From Desulfobacter sp. (GTDB lineage: Bacteria > Desulfobacterota > Desulfobacteria > Desulfobacterales > Desulfobacteraceae): 64,000 nt of DNA. Below the pieces are notes generated by a model. That model was given only the letters and a program-made list of their open reading frames with translations, had not been told where the DNA came from and did no database searches. Of the stretch, positions 7,497 through 16,493 are shown in pieces. How positions within the stretch are numbered: the stretch's first letter is position 1; each line of letters begins with the position of its first letter. A program made the position numbers and the translations under genes. The stretch covers positions 3,964,001 through 4,028,000 of the forward strand of contig CP054837.1 of assembly GCA_028768525.1 (NCBI GenBank). The letters are read 5' to 3'.

Positions 7497-9845
7497 ATGA
7501 TCAAGATTGCCAAGTTTTTTAACCCTGACGGCTCAGAAGAGAAAAGGATCCTTCCCCTGGTTCCCCTGCGGGATATGGTCCTTTTTCCTTTTGTTACGAC
7601 TTCCGTGTTCGTGGGGCGTGAAAAATCCATTAAAGCCTTGTCCCAGGCCATGTCCCAGGACAAGCGGATTTTTCTGACCACCCAGAAAGATCCCGAGGTG
7701 CTCAAACCCACCATCAAGGATATTTTTCAGACCGGCACAGAGGCCAAGATCACCCAGTTGCTCCGCCTGCCCGACGGTACGGTGAAGGCCCTTGTGGAGG
7801 GGTGCGGCCGGGGGCACATCGTCAAGATGGATGAGGATGACGGGTTTCAGTCCGTGGAATTTGTGGCCATTGCTGAAACCCCCATGGCCGAGGCCACTGC
7901 CGAAGCCGCCCTCAGGACGGTATCCGAAGCATTCCAGCATTACGCCACCCTGTCCGGGGTGGTGTCCAAGAGTTTTTTCAAAGGCCTGGACGGCCTGGAG
8001 CAGGACCAGTCCCGATATGCCGACACCATTGCCTCCCAGCTTCCCCTGAAGGTGGCGGACAAGCAGGTGCTTCTGGAATGCGGGGATCTTGAAGAACGGT
8101 TTTTCCTGCTTTTGAAAATGATCCAGAAGGAGACCGAGGTCTTCACCATGTCCCAGAAGATTAAGGGGCGGGTCAAAGAGCAGATGGAGAAACTCCAGAA
8201 GCGCCATTACCTCAATGAGCAGATGCGGGCCATCCAAAAAGAGATGGGGGAAGGGGGCGAAGGCGGGGAGTTTGCCGATCTTGAGAAAAAGATAAGTAAA
8301 AAGCGGATGCCTAGGGAGGCGGCCGGAACCGTCCGGCGCGAACTTGAAAAGCTCAAGATGATGTCGCCCATGTCCTCCGAGGCCACCGTGGTCCGCAATT
8401 ATATCGACTGGTTGATTTCTCTGCCATGGTACCGGAAAAACCGGCCCAAGACCGATCTTCAGAACGCTGAAGAGATTCTGGACAGGGATCATTACGGTCT
8501 GAAGAAGCCCAAGGAGAGAATCCTGGAGTATCTGGCCGTACAGATTCTGGTCAAGAAAATTAAAGGGCCCATTCTCTGTCTGGTGGGACCACCCGGGGTG
8601 GGTAAAACTTCCCTGGCCAGGTCTGTGGCCTCGGCTACCGGACGGGCCTTTGCCAGGATTTCACTGGGCGGGGTCCGGGATGAGGCTGAAATCCGTGGGC
8701 ATAGGCGAACCTATGTGGGAGCCATGCCCGGCAAGATCATCCAGACTTTGAAAAAGGTGGGGTATAACAATCCGGTCTTCTGCCTGGACGAAATTGACAA
8801 GATGACCTCAGATTTCAGGGGGGATCCGTCCTCCGCATTGCTGGAGGCGTTGGATCCTGAGCAGAATAAGAATTTCAACGACCACTACCTGGAAGTGGAC
8901 TACGACCTGTCCGAAATTCTGTTTATCACTACCGCCAATACCCTCTACGATATTCCGGCGCCCCTGCGGGACCGGATGGAGATCATCCAGATTCCCGGGT
9001 ATACTGAATATGAGAAGGAAAAAATCGCCACGGGTTACCTCATCCCCAAACAGTTGCGGGAAAACGGCCTCGATGAGAACGATGTGGTGTTTTCAAAGAA
9101 CGCCATCCATACCATCATCAAACAATATACCAAAGAGGCCGGTGTAAGGAACCTGGAGCGGGAGATATCTTCAGTACTTCGGAAGATTGCCACCAAAATC
9201 GTGCGCACGGACACCCGGAAAATGCACCAGGTCAATTCGTCCGCTGTGACCAAATATCTCGACCAGCCCAAGTTCCGGGATTCCGCCCTGGAAAAGGAAG
9301 ATAAGACCGGTATTGTCACCGGCCTTGCCTGGACCCAGGCCGGCGGGGAGTTGCTGACCATAGAGGCTGTTACCATGCCGGGCAAGGGAAATGTCATGGT
9401 GACGGGCAAGCTGGGAGAGGTGATGAAGGAAAGCTCCCAGGCGGCTGTTTCCTACGTTCGTTCCAGAAGTGCCGAGCTGGATATCCGGGAAGAATTTTAT
9501 AAAGATACAGATATACACATCCATGTGCCGGAGGGGGCCATACCCAAGGACGGCCCGTCCGCAGGCATTGCCATGTGTACGGCTGTTGTTTCCGTTCTCA
9601 CTGCCCGGCCCGTGAAGCGGACCGTGGCCATGACCGGTGAGATCACCCTCCGGGGGAGGGTGCTGCCCATCGGCGGCTTAAAGGAAAAGCTGCTGGCTGC
9701 CCATGCCAACGGTATTAAAACGGTGGTGGTTTGCAAGGATAATGAAAAGGATATCCTGGAAGTGCCAAAGGCAATTCAGAAACAGATGGATATCGTTTTT
9801 GTAGAAGATATGGCCCAGGTATTGGCACATGCCCTGGGTTCGTAG
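7497..9845 (+). CDS. lon: ATP-dependent protease Lon
   Basis: Lon is a soluble AAA+ serine protease that degrades misfolded and regulatory proteins. The 782-residue chain has the N-terminal LON substrate domain (LPLVPLRDMVLFPF, about residues 18-31), a coiled middle region and Walker A GPPGVGKTS (about 362-370) with CLDEIDKM as Walker B. The protease domain has the catalytic serine in PKDGPSAGIAM and the lysine in GGLKEKLLAA. All catalytic residues are present. It is the last gene of the block and is followed by a strong bidirectional terminator. Confidence 0.98.
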   Translation: MIKIAKFFNPDGSEEKRILPLVPLRDMVLFPFVTTSVFVGREKSIKALSQAMSQDKRIFLTTQKDPEVLKPTIKDIFQTGTEAKITQLLRLPDGTVKALVEGCGRGHIVKMDEDDGFQSVEFVAIAETPMAEATAEAALRTVSEAFQHYATLSGVVSKSFFKGLDGLEQDQSRYADTIASQLPLKVADKQVLLECGDLEERFFLLLKMIQKETEVFTMSQKIKGRVKEQMEKLQKRHYLNEQMRAIQKEMGEGGEGGEFADLEKKISKKRMPREAAGTVRRELEKLKMMSPMSSEATVVRNYIDWLISLPWYRKNRPKTDLQNAEEILDRDHYGLKKPKERILEYLAVQILVKKIKGPILCLVGPPGVGKTSLARSVASATGRAFARISLGGVRDEAEIRGHRRTYVGAMPGKIIQTLKKVGYNNPVFCLDEIDKMTSDFRGDPSSALLEALDPEQNKNFNDHYLEVDYDLSEILFITTANTLYDIPAPLRDRMEIIQIPGYTEYEKEKIATGYLIPKQLRENGLDENDVVFSKNAIHTIIKQYTKEAGVRNLEREISSVLRKIATKIVRTDTRKMHQVNSSAVTKYLDQPKFRDSALEKEDKTGIVTGLAWTQAGGELLTIEAVTMPGKGNVMVTGKLGEVMKESSQAAVSYVRSRSAELDIREEFYKDTDIHIHVPEGAIPKDGPSAGIAMCTAVVSVLTARPVKRTVAMTGEITLRGRVLPIGGLKEKLLAAHANGIKTVVVCKDNEKDILEVPKAIQKQMDIVFVEDMAQVLAHALGS

Positions 9846-9913
9846 ACGAATCCTTTAGAACCGGGAAAATAGACAAAACAGGGGACTTTTTCCCCTGGTG
9901 TGAAAATAAAAAA

Positions 9914-9947
9914 AGCCTCCGGATGTCCAGCATTCGGAGGCTTTTTG
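9914..9947. terminator. Bidirectional intrinsic terminator between lon and rho
   Basis: AGCCTCCG (9914-9921) pairs with CGGAGGCT (9935-9942). A T run follows on the plus side (9942-9946) and an A run precedes it (9908-9914), so it can end both lon and the convergent rho transcript. Confidence 0.85.
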
Positions 9948-9963
9948 TTCTTTTTAAGGGACT

Positions 9964-11037
9964 TTAAAAGTCTTCCATCACTCTGAGGAAGTCAGACATG
10001 GCCGTCACCTCATCCTTGGTGGCAATGCCACGCCGGAGTTCAACGATTCTGTTGTATTCCTCTTCATCCATGAGCAGGTCTTCCTTCCGGGTCCCGGATT
10101 TATTAATGTTGATGGCCGGCCAGACCCGCTGCTCTGCACATTCCCTGGACAGGAAAAGATCCATGTTGCCGGTGCCCTTGAATTCCTGAAAGATGACATC
10201 ATCCATCCGGGAACCGGTGTCCACGAGAATGGTGGCAATAATGGTCAGGGATCCCCCGTTTTCAAGTTTTCTGGCAGCGCCGAAAATCTTCCTGGGGAAT
10301 TCCATGGCGTTGGCTCCCAGGCCGCCGCTCATGGTCTTTCCGTAGGAGTCGGTATCAATATTAAAGGCCCGGGTCATACGGGTCAGGGAGTCAATGAAGA
10401 CCACGGCATCCTGGCCGATTTCAGCGCATCTGATGGCCGTATGCATGGCCAGGCGGGTCATTCTCATGTGCTGGCCGATCTGCTGGTCAGCGGATGAATA
10501 GAGTACGTGGGCATCGGTCAGTCCCCGCTGAAAGTCGGTGACTTCTTCGGGCCGCTCGTCCACCAGCAGGACAAACACTTTGGAATCAGGGTGATTGGCA
10601 ACAACGGAGTTTGCCATATGTCTGAGGATGGTGGTTTTTCCGGACTTGGGAGGGGCAATAATCAACCCCCGCTGTCCTTTGCCGATGGGGGAGACAAGGT
10701 CCAGTGCCTTGCCGGTGATGTCGTCGTCATTCTGTGTAAGGTAGTACCGCTCAAAGGGGTTGACGCTGATCTGCTCCTGAAGCATAGGGGTGCCCAGGAA
10801 TTCATCAAAAGGAAGATGGTTGATGGTGTCAATGCGGATCAGGGCCAGGTTGACATTCTGGGGCCCTTTTTTCTCGCCGTAACCTTCGATGAAGCTGCCT
10901 TCCCTGAGATTGAGTTTGCGAATAAGACTGTTCGGTACATAGGGATTTTCAGGACGGGGCTGGAAATTTTCTTCTATGTTCCTTAAAAAACCGAACCCTT
11001 TGTCCATAATTTCCAGGTATCCCTGAACTGGTTCCAT
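9964..11037 (-). CDS. rho: Transcription termination factor Rho, short form lacking the N-terminal domain
   Basis: Rho is the RNA-dependent ATPase that ends transcription. This 357-residue protein begins at the cold-shock-like primary RNA-binding domain (GYLEIMDKGFGFLRNIEENF). It retains Walker A RGLIIAPPKSGKT, VLLVDERPEEVTDF, VVFIDSLTRMTRAFN, a Q-loop region (MSGGLGANAMEFPRKIFG) and the R-loop with KGTGNM. The N-terminal Rho_N helical domain of about 50 residues is absent, and positions around the Q-loop differ from the common form (MEFPRK instead of LHRPKR). The start is well supported by AGGAGT just upstream. It may be the only Rho or a divergent second copy; the window cannot say. Confidence 0.92.
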   Translation of the reverse strand: MEPVQGYLEIMDKGFGFLRNIEENFQPRPENPYVPNSLIRKLNLREGSFIEGYGEKKGPQNVNLALIRIDTINHLPFDEFLGTPMLQEQISVNPFERYYLTQNDDDITGKALDLVSPIGKGQRGLIIAPPKSGKTTILRHMANSVVANHPDSKVFVLLVDERPEEVTDFQRGLTDAHVLYSSADQQIGQHMRMTRLAMHTAIRCAEIGQDAVVFIDSLTRMTRAFNIDTDSYGKTMSGGLGANAMEFPRKIFGAARKLENGGSLTIIATILVDTGSRMDDVIFQEFKGTGNMDLFLSRECAEQRVWPAININKSGTRKEDLLMDEEEYNRIVELRRGIATKDEVTAMSDFLRVMEDF

Positions 11038-11285
11038 AGTCGACTCCTAAGCCATGATGTGTTGCCGAGTTAATAAAGCAAGGATTTCTGATATTCCCTT
11101 TTGTTCGTTGCATTGTGTGCTATGAAGAGAAAAAGAAGTGTCTTGCATTAATCGTTTCGGATGTTTTATATCGTTTCTCGTAGGGCAAATATATCACTAA
11201 TATAGATGTGTTGCAAGGATCTGGAATGGAATAAAAGGGGATTTTCCGGCCCTGGATAAAAAAATGAAGATTTTTAAAAAACTGC

Positions 11286-11314
11286 TTGACACCCATAGGG
11301 CATTGGGGTATAAC
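11286..11314 (+). promoter_or_regulatory. Strong sigma-70 promoter for tRNA-Val/tRNA-Asp
   Basis: TTGACA (11286-11291) and TATAAC (11309-11314) are exactly 17 bases apart. Transcription would start near 11321, a few bases before tRNA-Val. The longer gap 11038-11285 holds the rho leader and nothing else that I recognise. Confidence 0.8.
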
Positions 11315-11327
11315 CCCTCTGTCTTTC

Positions 11328-11403
11328 GGGCGATTAACTCAGTTGGGAGAGTGCAACCCTTACAAGGTTGAAGTCGCAGGTTCAAGCCCTGCATCGCCCA
11401 CCA
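11328..11403 (+). tRNA. tRNA-Val (anticodon TAC)
   Basis: A 76-base cloverleaf with acceptor arms GGGCGAT/ATCGCCC, anticodon stem CAACC/GGTTG with loop CTTACAA (anticodon TAC, valine), T-loop GTTCAAGCC and an encoded CCA end. Confidence 0.95.
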
Positions 11404-11415
11404 TAAAGTGACCAC

Positions 11416-11492
11416 GGGGGTGTAGTTCAGTTGGTTAGAACGCTAGCCTGTCACGCTAGAGGCCGCGAGTTCGAGTCTCGTCACTCCCGCCA
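11416..11492 (+). tRNA. tRNA-Asp (anticodon GTC)
   Basis: A 77-base cloverleaf with acceptor arms GGGGGTG/CACTCCC (one G-T pair), D-arm GTTC/GAAC, anticodon stem CTAGC/GCTAG with loop CTGTCAC (anticodon GTC, aspartate), discriminator G and encoded CCA. It follows tRNA-Val by 12 bases in one transcript. Confidence 0.95.
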
Positions 11493-11500
11493 CAATATCA

Positions 11501-11532
11501 AAAGCCTTTGATGAAAATCAAAGGCTTTTTTA
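11501..11532 (+). terminator. Intrinsic terminator of the tRNA-Val/Asp transcript
   Basis: AAAGCCTTTGAT (11501-11512) and its complement ATCAAAGGCTTT form a 12-bp stem with a GAAA loop, followed by a T run. It begins nine bases after tRNA-Asp. Confidence 0.88.
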
Positions 11533-11564
11533 ATGGCTCAATGATGTGTTGGGCCTGCCGAATT

Positions 11565-11616
11565 AAAAACCGGCGGTTACCCTGTTATATAAGGGCAGCC
11601 GCCGGTTTTTGTTTTT
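11565..11616. terminator. Second terminator hairpin, downstream of leuB
   Basis: AAAAACCGGCGG (11565-11576) is the exact complement of CCGCCGGTTTTT (11599-11610), with an inner CCCT/AGGG pairing. The plus side is followed by a T-rich run. It lies just past the leuB stop and between convergent units, so it probably serves leuB and backs up the tRNA terminator. Confidence 0.75.
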
Positions 11617-11627
11617 CTGAACTTTGA

Positions 11628-12713
11628 TCAGCCTAAAGCGGAGAGTTCTTTCACGATGGCATCTCCCATCTCGGCTGTATTCACCGCCGTTTCCTTGTGT
11701 GCGGTGAGGTCGGCTGTGAAGATGCCTTTGTCAAGTACCTTGGATATGGCCGATTCAATGGCGTCGGCAGCTTCGGCATACCCCAGGGTGTATTTGAGCA
11801 TCATGGCTCCGGAGAGAATCTGGGCAATTGGATTGGCAATGCCTTGGCCGGCAATGTCCGGGGCTGATCCGCCGGCGGGTTCATACAGCCCGAAGTTCTT
11901 TTCATTGAGGCTGGCCGAGGCCAGCAGCCCCATGGAGCCGGTGATCATGGCGCATTCGTCTGAAATAATATCTCCGAACATGTTGCCGCAGAGCAGGACG
12001 TCAAATTGATGGGGGTCCCGAACCAGCTGCATGGTGGCGTTATCAACATAGATATGGTTGAGGGTGACATCGGGATACTCTTTTGCGATTTCCGTGACGG
12101 TTTCCCGCCATAGCACCATGGAAAACAATACATTGGCCTTGTCGACGGAGGTAACAATGTTGCGCCGCTTTCTGGCTGCTTCAAAGGCCATCCTTGCGAT
12201 CCGTTCTATCTCAAATCGCGAATAAACCATGGTATCGTATGCGGTTTCTTCTTTGCCTTCTCCGGTTCTGCCCTTGGGCTCTCCGAAATAAATCCCGCCG
12301 GTGAGCTCCCGCATGCAGAGGATATCAAATCCATCCTTGACGATTTCCGGTTTCAGGGGGGAGGCCGATGCCAGGGTGGGGAATACCTTGGCAGGCCGCA
12401 AATTGCAATAAAGTCCGAAGTGTTTTCTCAGGGGCAGAAGTGCTCCCCTTTCCGGCTGTTCTGCGGGGGGAAGGCTTTCCCATTTCGGCCCCCCCACGGA
12501 ACCGAATAGAATGGCGTCACTCTCCTCGCAAAGGGAGAGGGTGGCGTCGGGCAGCGCCTTGCCGTGGTTATCGATGGCGGCTCCGCCGATATCGGCAAAT
12601 TCATAGGTCAGCTCGAATCGATGGATTTCTCCGGCCTTATTGAGAACCTTGACAGCCTGTTCCATTACTTCAGGGCCGATCCCGTCTCCGGGCAGCACAG
12701 CGATCTTGTTCAA
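11628..12713 (-). CDS. leuB: 3-isopropylmalate dehydrogenase
   Basis: LeuB oxidises and decarboxylates 3-isopropylmalate to 2-ketoisocaproate in leucine synthesis, using NAD. The 361-residue length is typical. Signatures are the start MNKIAVLPGDGIGPEVMEQA, RELTGGIYFGEPKGR, the metal/substrate residues in LLCGNMFGDIISDECAMITGS, and the adenine-binding GGSAPDIAGQGIANPIAQI. The start is a TTG at 12713 with AAGGAG upstream. On the minus strand a possible promoter (TTGCAA, 19 bases, TATAAT) lies near 12760-12795. It stands alone; no leuA or leuCD is present here. Confidence 0.95.
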   Translation of the reverse strand: MNKIAVLPGDGIGPEVMEQAVKVLNKAGEIHRFELTYEFADIGGAAIDNHGKALPDATLSLCEESDAILFGSVGGPKWESLPPAEQPERGALLPLRKHFGLYCNLRPAKVFPTLASASPLKPEIVKDGFDILCMRELTGGIYFGEPKGRTGEGKEETAYDTMVYSRFEIERIARMAFEAARKRRNIVTSVDKANVLFSMVLWRETVTEIAKEYPDVTLNHIYVDNATMQLVRDPHQFDVLLCGNMFGDIISDECAMITGSMGLLASASLNEKNFGLYEPAGGSAPDIAGQGIANPIAQILSGAMMLKYTLGYAEAADAIESAISKVLDKGIFTADLTAHKETAVNTAEMGDAIVKELSALG

Positions 12714-12843
12714 AATGCACTCTCCTTAATTATTGAATTTATTCTGTGATTTTGACCTATTATAATAGAGGATTCGAAACAGATTGCAAGGATTTTGTTT
12801 ATATATAATAAAGAAAGTTTATATATACTGGATTGAAAAAGGA

Positions 12844-12874
12844 TAAAAAAAGGGGGCCGGTTTTCCGGCCCCCC
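12844..12874 (-). terminator. Intrinsic terminator of qmoABC
   Basis: GGGGGCCGG (12852-12860) and CCGGCCCCC (12865-12873) form a 9-bp GC stem with loop TTTT. On the minus strand it is followed by TTTTTTT (complement of 12845-12851). It lies 35 bases past the qmoC stop. Confidence 0.9.
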
Positions 12875-12908
12875 TTAAATTGTTCAGCGATGCGCTAAAG
12901 CAGCTTGG

Positions 12909-14114
12909 CTATTTTCTATTGCCGTAATCTGCATAGGCCATGGCAACCGTACGGTAAACCAGATGGGCCATCTTGGAAAAAGGCAGGAAGGCGAACAGGT
13001 TGAAAATAGCAATCAGATGGATCCAGTAGAAGAAATAAGCCGTCCATTCCATGTGGGCCAGACGGGCCATTTCAGTCAGCATGCCGCTCAGGCCCAGGGT
13101 AAATACAACTCCCAGGATGAACCAGTCTTTGTAGGCAGTGACCTGGTCTTTATTGTTCAATCTGTTTTTGATCATCATGGCAGAACCGATCACAAGCGCA
13201 ACACCGGAAATATTGGCAAGCCATTTAATGGGGTTGAGCTGGGGATAGGGACCGGCATAGTTGCCCAGGTAAAGCATGGAACCGCAGACTGCGGTAACGA
13301 TGAACAGGCCGATAAAGGAGTAAAGCACCATCATATGGGGGGTGGCGCGGTCTTTATTGGCTTCGCATTCGTTGAATTTCTCATGCTTGAACACCGTGGG
13401 CAGAATGTTGAGAACAGACTGTCCCAGCGCTTTGTAATCCATTTGGGCCTTGTCGGTTTTGCCTTCCAGAACTGCGTTGTTGTGGATGTCGGCGATGAAC
13501 CGTTTCAGGGCCAGGAAGAAGATCACAGTGGCAAAGATGGCTGTGGGTACAAAGGTCATATCCACAAACCAGGTGGATACGAAGCTGGCATGGGAAATCA
13601 CATGCTCGGCACCCTCATGGGCATGGGACCAGTGAAGGCGTCCGCCAAGGGCATCCCCGAAAAGGGCATGGAAAATCTTTTCCATGGTGCCGCCGAAGTT
13701 CATGGTGATAAAGGCCAGCAGGGCGAACCAGAGGCCAGGAATACCGATGAGCAGGGGCAGTTTCTTGGGATCATTCACCGCCTTTGCCAGGGGTTTGGGG
13801 GTTGCGTATTCGGTGATGGATGCGGAACGGACCGCAGCCAGCACGTCGCCCGGGGCTGCGCCCCTGGGGCAGAGATCGGAACAGTCGCCGCACTGGTGGC
13901 AGAGCCAGATGTCTGCATTCCCAATCAGTTTGTCTTTAAGACCCCAGGAGGCCGCAATCATTTCCTTGCGGGGGAAGGGGCTGTCTTCCGGGGCGATGGG
14001 GCAGGCTACCGAACAGGTTGCGCACTGGTAGCACTTTTTCAGTGTTTCTCCGCCAAGACCCCTAACTTCTGCTATGAAACCGAGATCCGGTTGAGCAAGA
14101 TATTTAGCACTCAT
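12909..14114 (-). CDS. qmoC: Quinone-interacting membrane-bound oxidoreductase subunit C
   Basis: QmoC is the membrane subunit that exchanges electrons with the menaquinone pool on behalf of APS reductase. The 401-residue protein has an HdrC-like N-terminal part with two cysteine clusters, CYQCATCSVACP (about residues 27-38) and CHQCGDCSDLCP (about 74-85). An HdrE/NarI-like membrane part from about residue 120 has roughly six hydrophobic segments and several histidines able to bind haem b. This HdrC-HdrE fusion is characteristic of QmoC. It is the last gene of qmoABC; no qmoD-like gene follows. Confidence 0.95.
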   Translation of the reverse strand: MSAKYLAQPDLGFIAEVRGLGGETLKKCYQCATCSVACPIAPEDSPFPRKEMIAASWGLKDKLIGNADIWLCHQCGDCSDLCPRGAAPGDVLAAVRSASITEYATPKPLAKAVNDPKKLPLLIGIPGLWFALLAFITMNFGGTMEKIFHALFGDALGGRLHWSHAHEGAEHVISHASFVSTWFVDMTFVPTAIFATVIFFLALKRFIADIHNNAVLEGKTDKAQMDYKALGQSVLNILPTVFKHEKFNECEANKDRATPHMMVLYSFIGLFIVTAVCGSMLYLGNYAGPYPQLNPIKWLANISGVALVIGSAMMIKNRLNNKDQVTAYKDWFILGVVFTLGLSGMLTEMARLAHMEWTAYFFYWIHLIAIFNLFAFLPFSKMAHLVYRTVAMAYADYGNRK

Positions 14115-14150
14115 ATTATGATACCTCCATATAATTTTGGTATACTGCTG

Positions 14151-16487
14151 TTAGAATCCTTTGAACGGGTTGGGGCCAAGGGCGTCAACCTCTTCGACAA
14201 AGTCGTTGATGATCTGGGGCAGCTTGTCATATTCGTCAATGGCTACCTCTGCAAAGGCCACACGTTCTTCTTCCAGGGCCAGTGAGGAGAGGGCGTCCCC
14301 GATCTTTTTCACGCGGACTTCAGCCAGTTCGGAACCTTTGACAAAATGGCACTGGTAGTCGTCACCGTGTTTGCAGCCGATGAGGATAACACCGTCAATA
14401 CCCTGGGCCAGTGCGTCCTTGATCCAGATGGTGTTGACAGAACCCAGGCAGCGTACCGGGATGAATCTCACGTCGGGTGAGTAGTCCACCCTGTTCATGC
14501 CCACCATGTCAAGTGCGGGGAAGGCATCGTTTTCACATACCAGGGCCAGGAATCTCAGGGGCGGCTCATCATAGTCGTCCTCAGAGGGTACGGAGATGGC
14601 CTTGACCTGGGAGCCGATGGAATCAATGGAGTAATCGGCAAAGGAGATAATACGTTCCGGGCAGGCACCCATGCAGGTACCGCAGCGGCGGCAGCGGGTG
14701 GGGTTGGCCTTGGGAGTGCCTCTTTCGTCGTCGTCCAGGGCGCCGAAGGGGCATTCAACCGTACATCTCTTGCACTGGGTGCATCTCTGGAAGAAGAAGT
14801 CCGGGTAGGTCATATCACCGGATCTGGGGTGTACGGCCATGCCGCGGTTGGCACTTTCAATACACTGGATGGCTTTGAGGGCCGCGCCGGTGGCATCTTC
14901 CATGGACTCTTCAATGGTCATGGCCCGGCGGATGGCGCCGGCGGCGTAGATACCGGTTCTCTGGGTTTCATAGGGGAAGCAGATGTAGTTGGAGTCTGCA
15001 TACTGGCCGAAGATATCGTTGTCACGGAAACCCGGGCCCTGTCTGTAGGCCAGGTTGACAACGGCGTCGTCCTTGGTCACGGGGACCATGCCGCCGGCCA
15101 CAACAACCATGTCGGCCTGCAGGGCCAGGTTGTCGCCCAGGAGGGTGTTGGTGGCGGAAACGGTGAGGCCGGAACCAGAGGCCGCCACTTCTGTTACGGC
15201 GCCCTTGGTCATGAAGATCCCGTCTTCCTGCTGCATGGATTTGTAGAAGTATTCCTGGAGGCCAGGGGTTCTCATGTGCTGGTAGATCACATAAGCCTTG
15301 CCGTCGGCGTAGTCTTCGCGGACATAGCGGGCCTGTTTCAGGGCCACCATGGAGGTGACAGAGCCGGTGTATTCGAAATCGGCATCGTCTTCGTCTTTGC
15401 CCGGAGACTGGATGAAGACAACGTTTTTAGCTTCCTTGCCGTCGGAGGGGCGGACAATCTTGCCCTTGGCGGCAATCATTTCGAACTCGTCGTTGGTGAC
15501 AACGTCGGGGCTGGAAAGATTCAGGTGCTCAAAGGCTTCGCCTTCCAGAACGTCGGGGCGCCAGCCGGCGGCCAGGACAACGGCACCGTAGAGCTCTCCC
15601 TCGGGGTCCATTTTGAGGATGTCTTCCCGGCCTTCGTTGTATTCCAGGTATTTGGCATGGGCGGCGTCGGCATCCAGTTCCTTGCCGTTCTCATCCACCA
15701 TCATTTCCTCGGGAAGGGGGAAGGGAACGTCAAAGGGGATCTTTTCGCCCGGGGTCTTCATGGTCACGGTGAACTCGCCGGGCTGGCCGGCAATACGGGC
15801 CACCTCGGTGTTGGTCCGGACATCGATGTTGCCGTTGGCTTCGATTTCCTGGATCAGGGCGTCAACAACAGGAGCCTGGAGGGTTTCGAAGGGTTCGGCA
15901 ACGGGCATCTGGCTTCTGAGCTTGGCTGCATAGCCGCCCACTGCTTTGGTCTTTTCAACGATGGTGACTTCGTAGCCGGCTTTGGCTGCATCCAGTGCGG
16001 CTGACATACCGGTAACACCGCCGCCCATGACCAGGATCTTTTTGGAAAAGGATTCTGTTTTGTAGGGTTCGGGCAGTTTAACTTTTTCAAGGCGGATCAT
16101 GCCCATCTTGATATAGTCTTCGGCCTTCATCTGAACCTGGTCAAAGCTTTCTTCGTCGTCTTTCTGCTCTTCGGTGAGTTTGGGGTAGGTTTCCCGGGAG
16201 TGGGGCCATACCACGCCTTCCCTGAGGTTGGCGCGTTCGATGATGCAGCCGGGGAAATTGAAAGTATCAAAGTTGACACGTCTGGAGCAGGCGCCGATGA
16301 CCATGGCATTGACCTTGCCCTCATCAATGTCTTTCTGAATGAGTTCCACACCTTCTTTGGAGCACAGGAACGGGTGGGTGGCGCAGTAGGTCCCTTCTTC
16401 TTCGGGGACCCCTACGAGCTCTTCCATATCAAGGGCTTCACCGATGCCGCAGCCTGTGCAGATATATACGCCGTATTTTTTATCCAT
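14151..16487 (-). CDS. qmoB: Quinone-interacting membrane-bound oxidoreductase subunit B (HdrA-like with MvhD domain)
   Basis: QmoB is the large soluble flavo-iron-sulfur subunit of Qmo. The 778-residue protein begins with an HdrA-type cysteine region (ICTGCGIGEALDMEE, then GACSRR). The FAD-binding motif VMGGGVTGMSAALDAAKAG lies near residue 152. Two [4Fe-4S] motifs follow, CTQCKRCTVECP and CRRCGTCMGACP, and then a C-terminal MvhD-like domain of about 130 residues (VRCLGSVNTIWIKDALAQGIDGVILIGCKHGDDYQC). The domain order matches known QmoB. It lies seven bases after qmoA and 36 before qmoC. Confidence 0.95.
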   Translation of the reverse strand: MDKKYGVYICTGCGIGEALDMEELVGVPEEEGTYCATHPFLCSKEGVELIQKDIDEGKVNAMVIGACSRRVNFDTFNFPGCIIERANLREGVVWPHSRETYPKLTEEQKDDEESFDQVQMKAEDYIKMGMIRLEKVKLPEPYKTESFSKKILVMGGGVTGMSAALDAAKAGYEVTIVEKTKAVGGYAAKLRSQMPVAEPFETLQAPVVDALIQEIEANGNIDVRTNTEVARIAGQPGEFTVTMKTPGEKIPFDVPFPLPEEMMVDENGKELDADAAHAKYLEYNEGREDILKMDPEGELYGAVVLAAGWRPDVLEGEAFEHLNLSSPDVVTNDEFEMIAAKGKIVRPSDGKEAKNVVFIQSPGKDEDDADFEYTGSVTSMVALKQARYVREDYADGKAYVIYQHMRTPGLQEYFYKSMQQEDGIFMTKGAVTEVAASGSGLTVSATNTLLGDNLALQADMVVVAGGMVPVTKDDAVVNLAYRQGPGFRDNDIFGQYADSNYICFPYETQRTGIYAAGAIRRAMTIEESMEDATGAALKAIQCIESANRGMAVHPRSGDMTYPDFFFQRCTQCKRCTVECPFGALDDDERGTPKANPTRCRRCGTCMGACPERIISFADYSIDSIGSQVKAISVPSEDDYDEPPLRFLALVCENDAFPALDMVGMNRVDYSPDVRFIPVRCLGSVNTIWIKDALAQGIDGVILIGCKHGDDYQCHFVKGSELAEVRVKKIGDALSSLALEEERVAFAEVAIDEYDKLPQIINDFVEEVDALGPNPFKGF

Positions 16488-16493
16488 CTTTAC

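Noticed and set aside
12798..12831. Repeated GTTTATATATA units upstream of leuB
   Set aside because: Two copies of an AT-only word in an AT-rich spacer between a terminator and a promoter are easily explained by chance. I would not call it an operator.
12963..14285. A 440-codon open frame on the plus strand opposite qmoC/qmoB
   Set aside because: It is the antisense of a strongly supported gene. The translation is Gly/His/Gln-rich without recognisable motifs, which is typical of shadow frames in GC-rich coding DNA.
14829..16004. A 391-codon open frame opposite qmoB
   Set aside because: Shadow of qmoB: low-complexity Gly/Val/His composition, no ribosome-binding site or family match.
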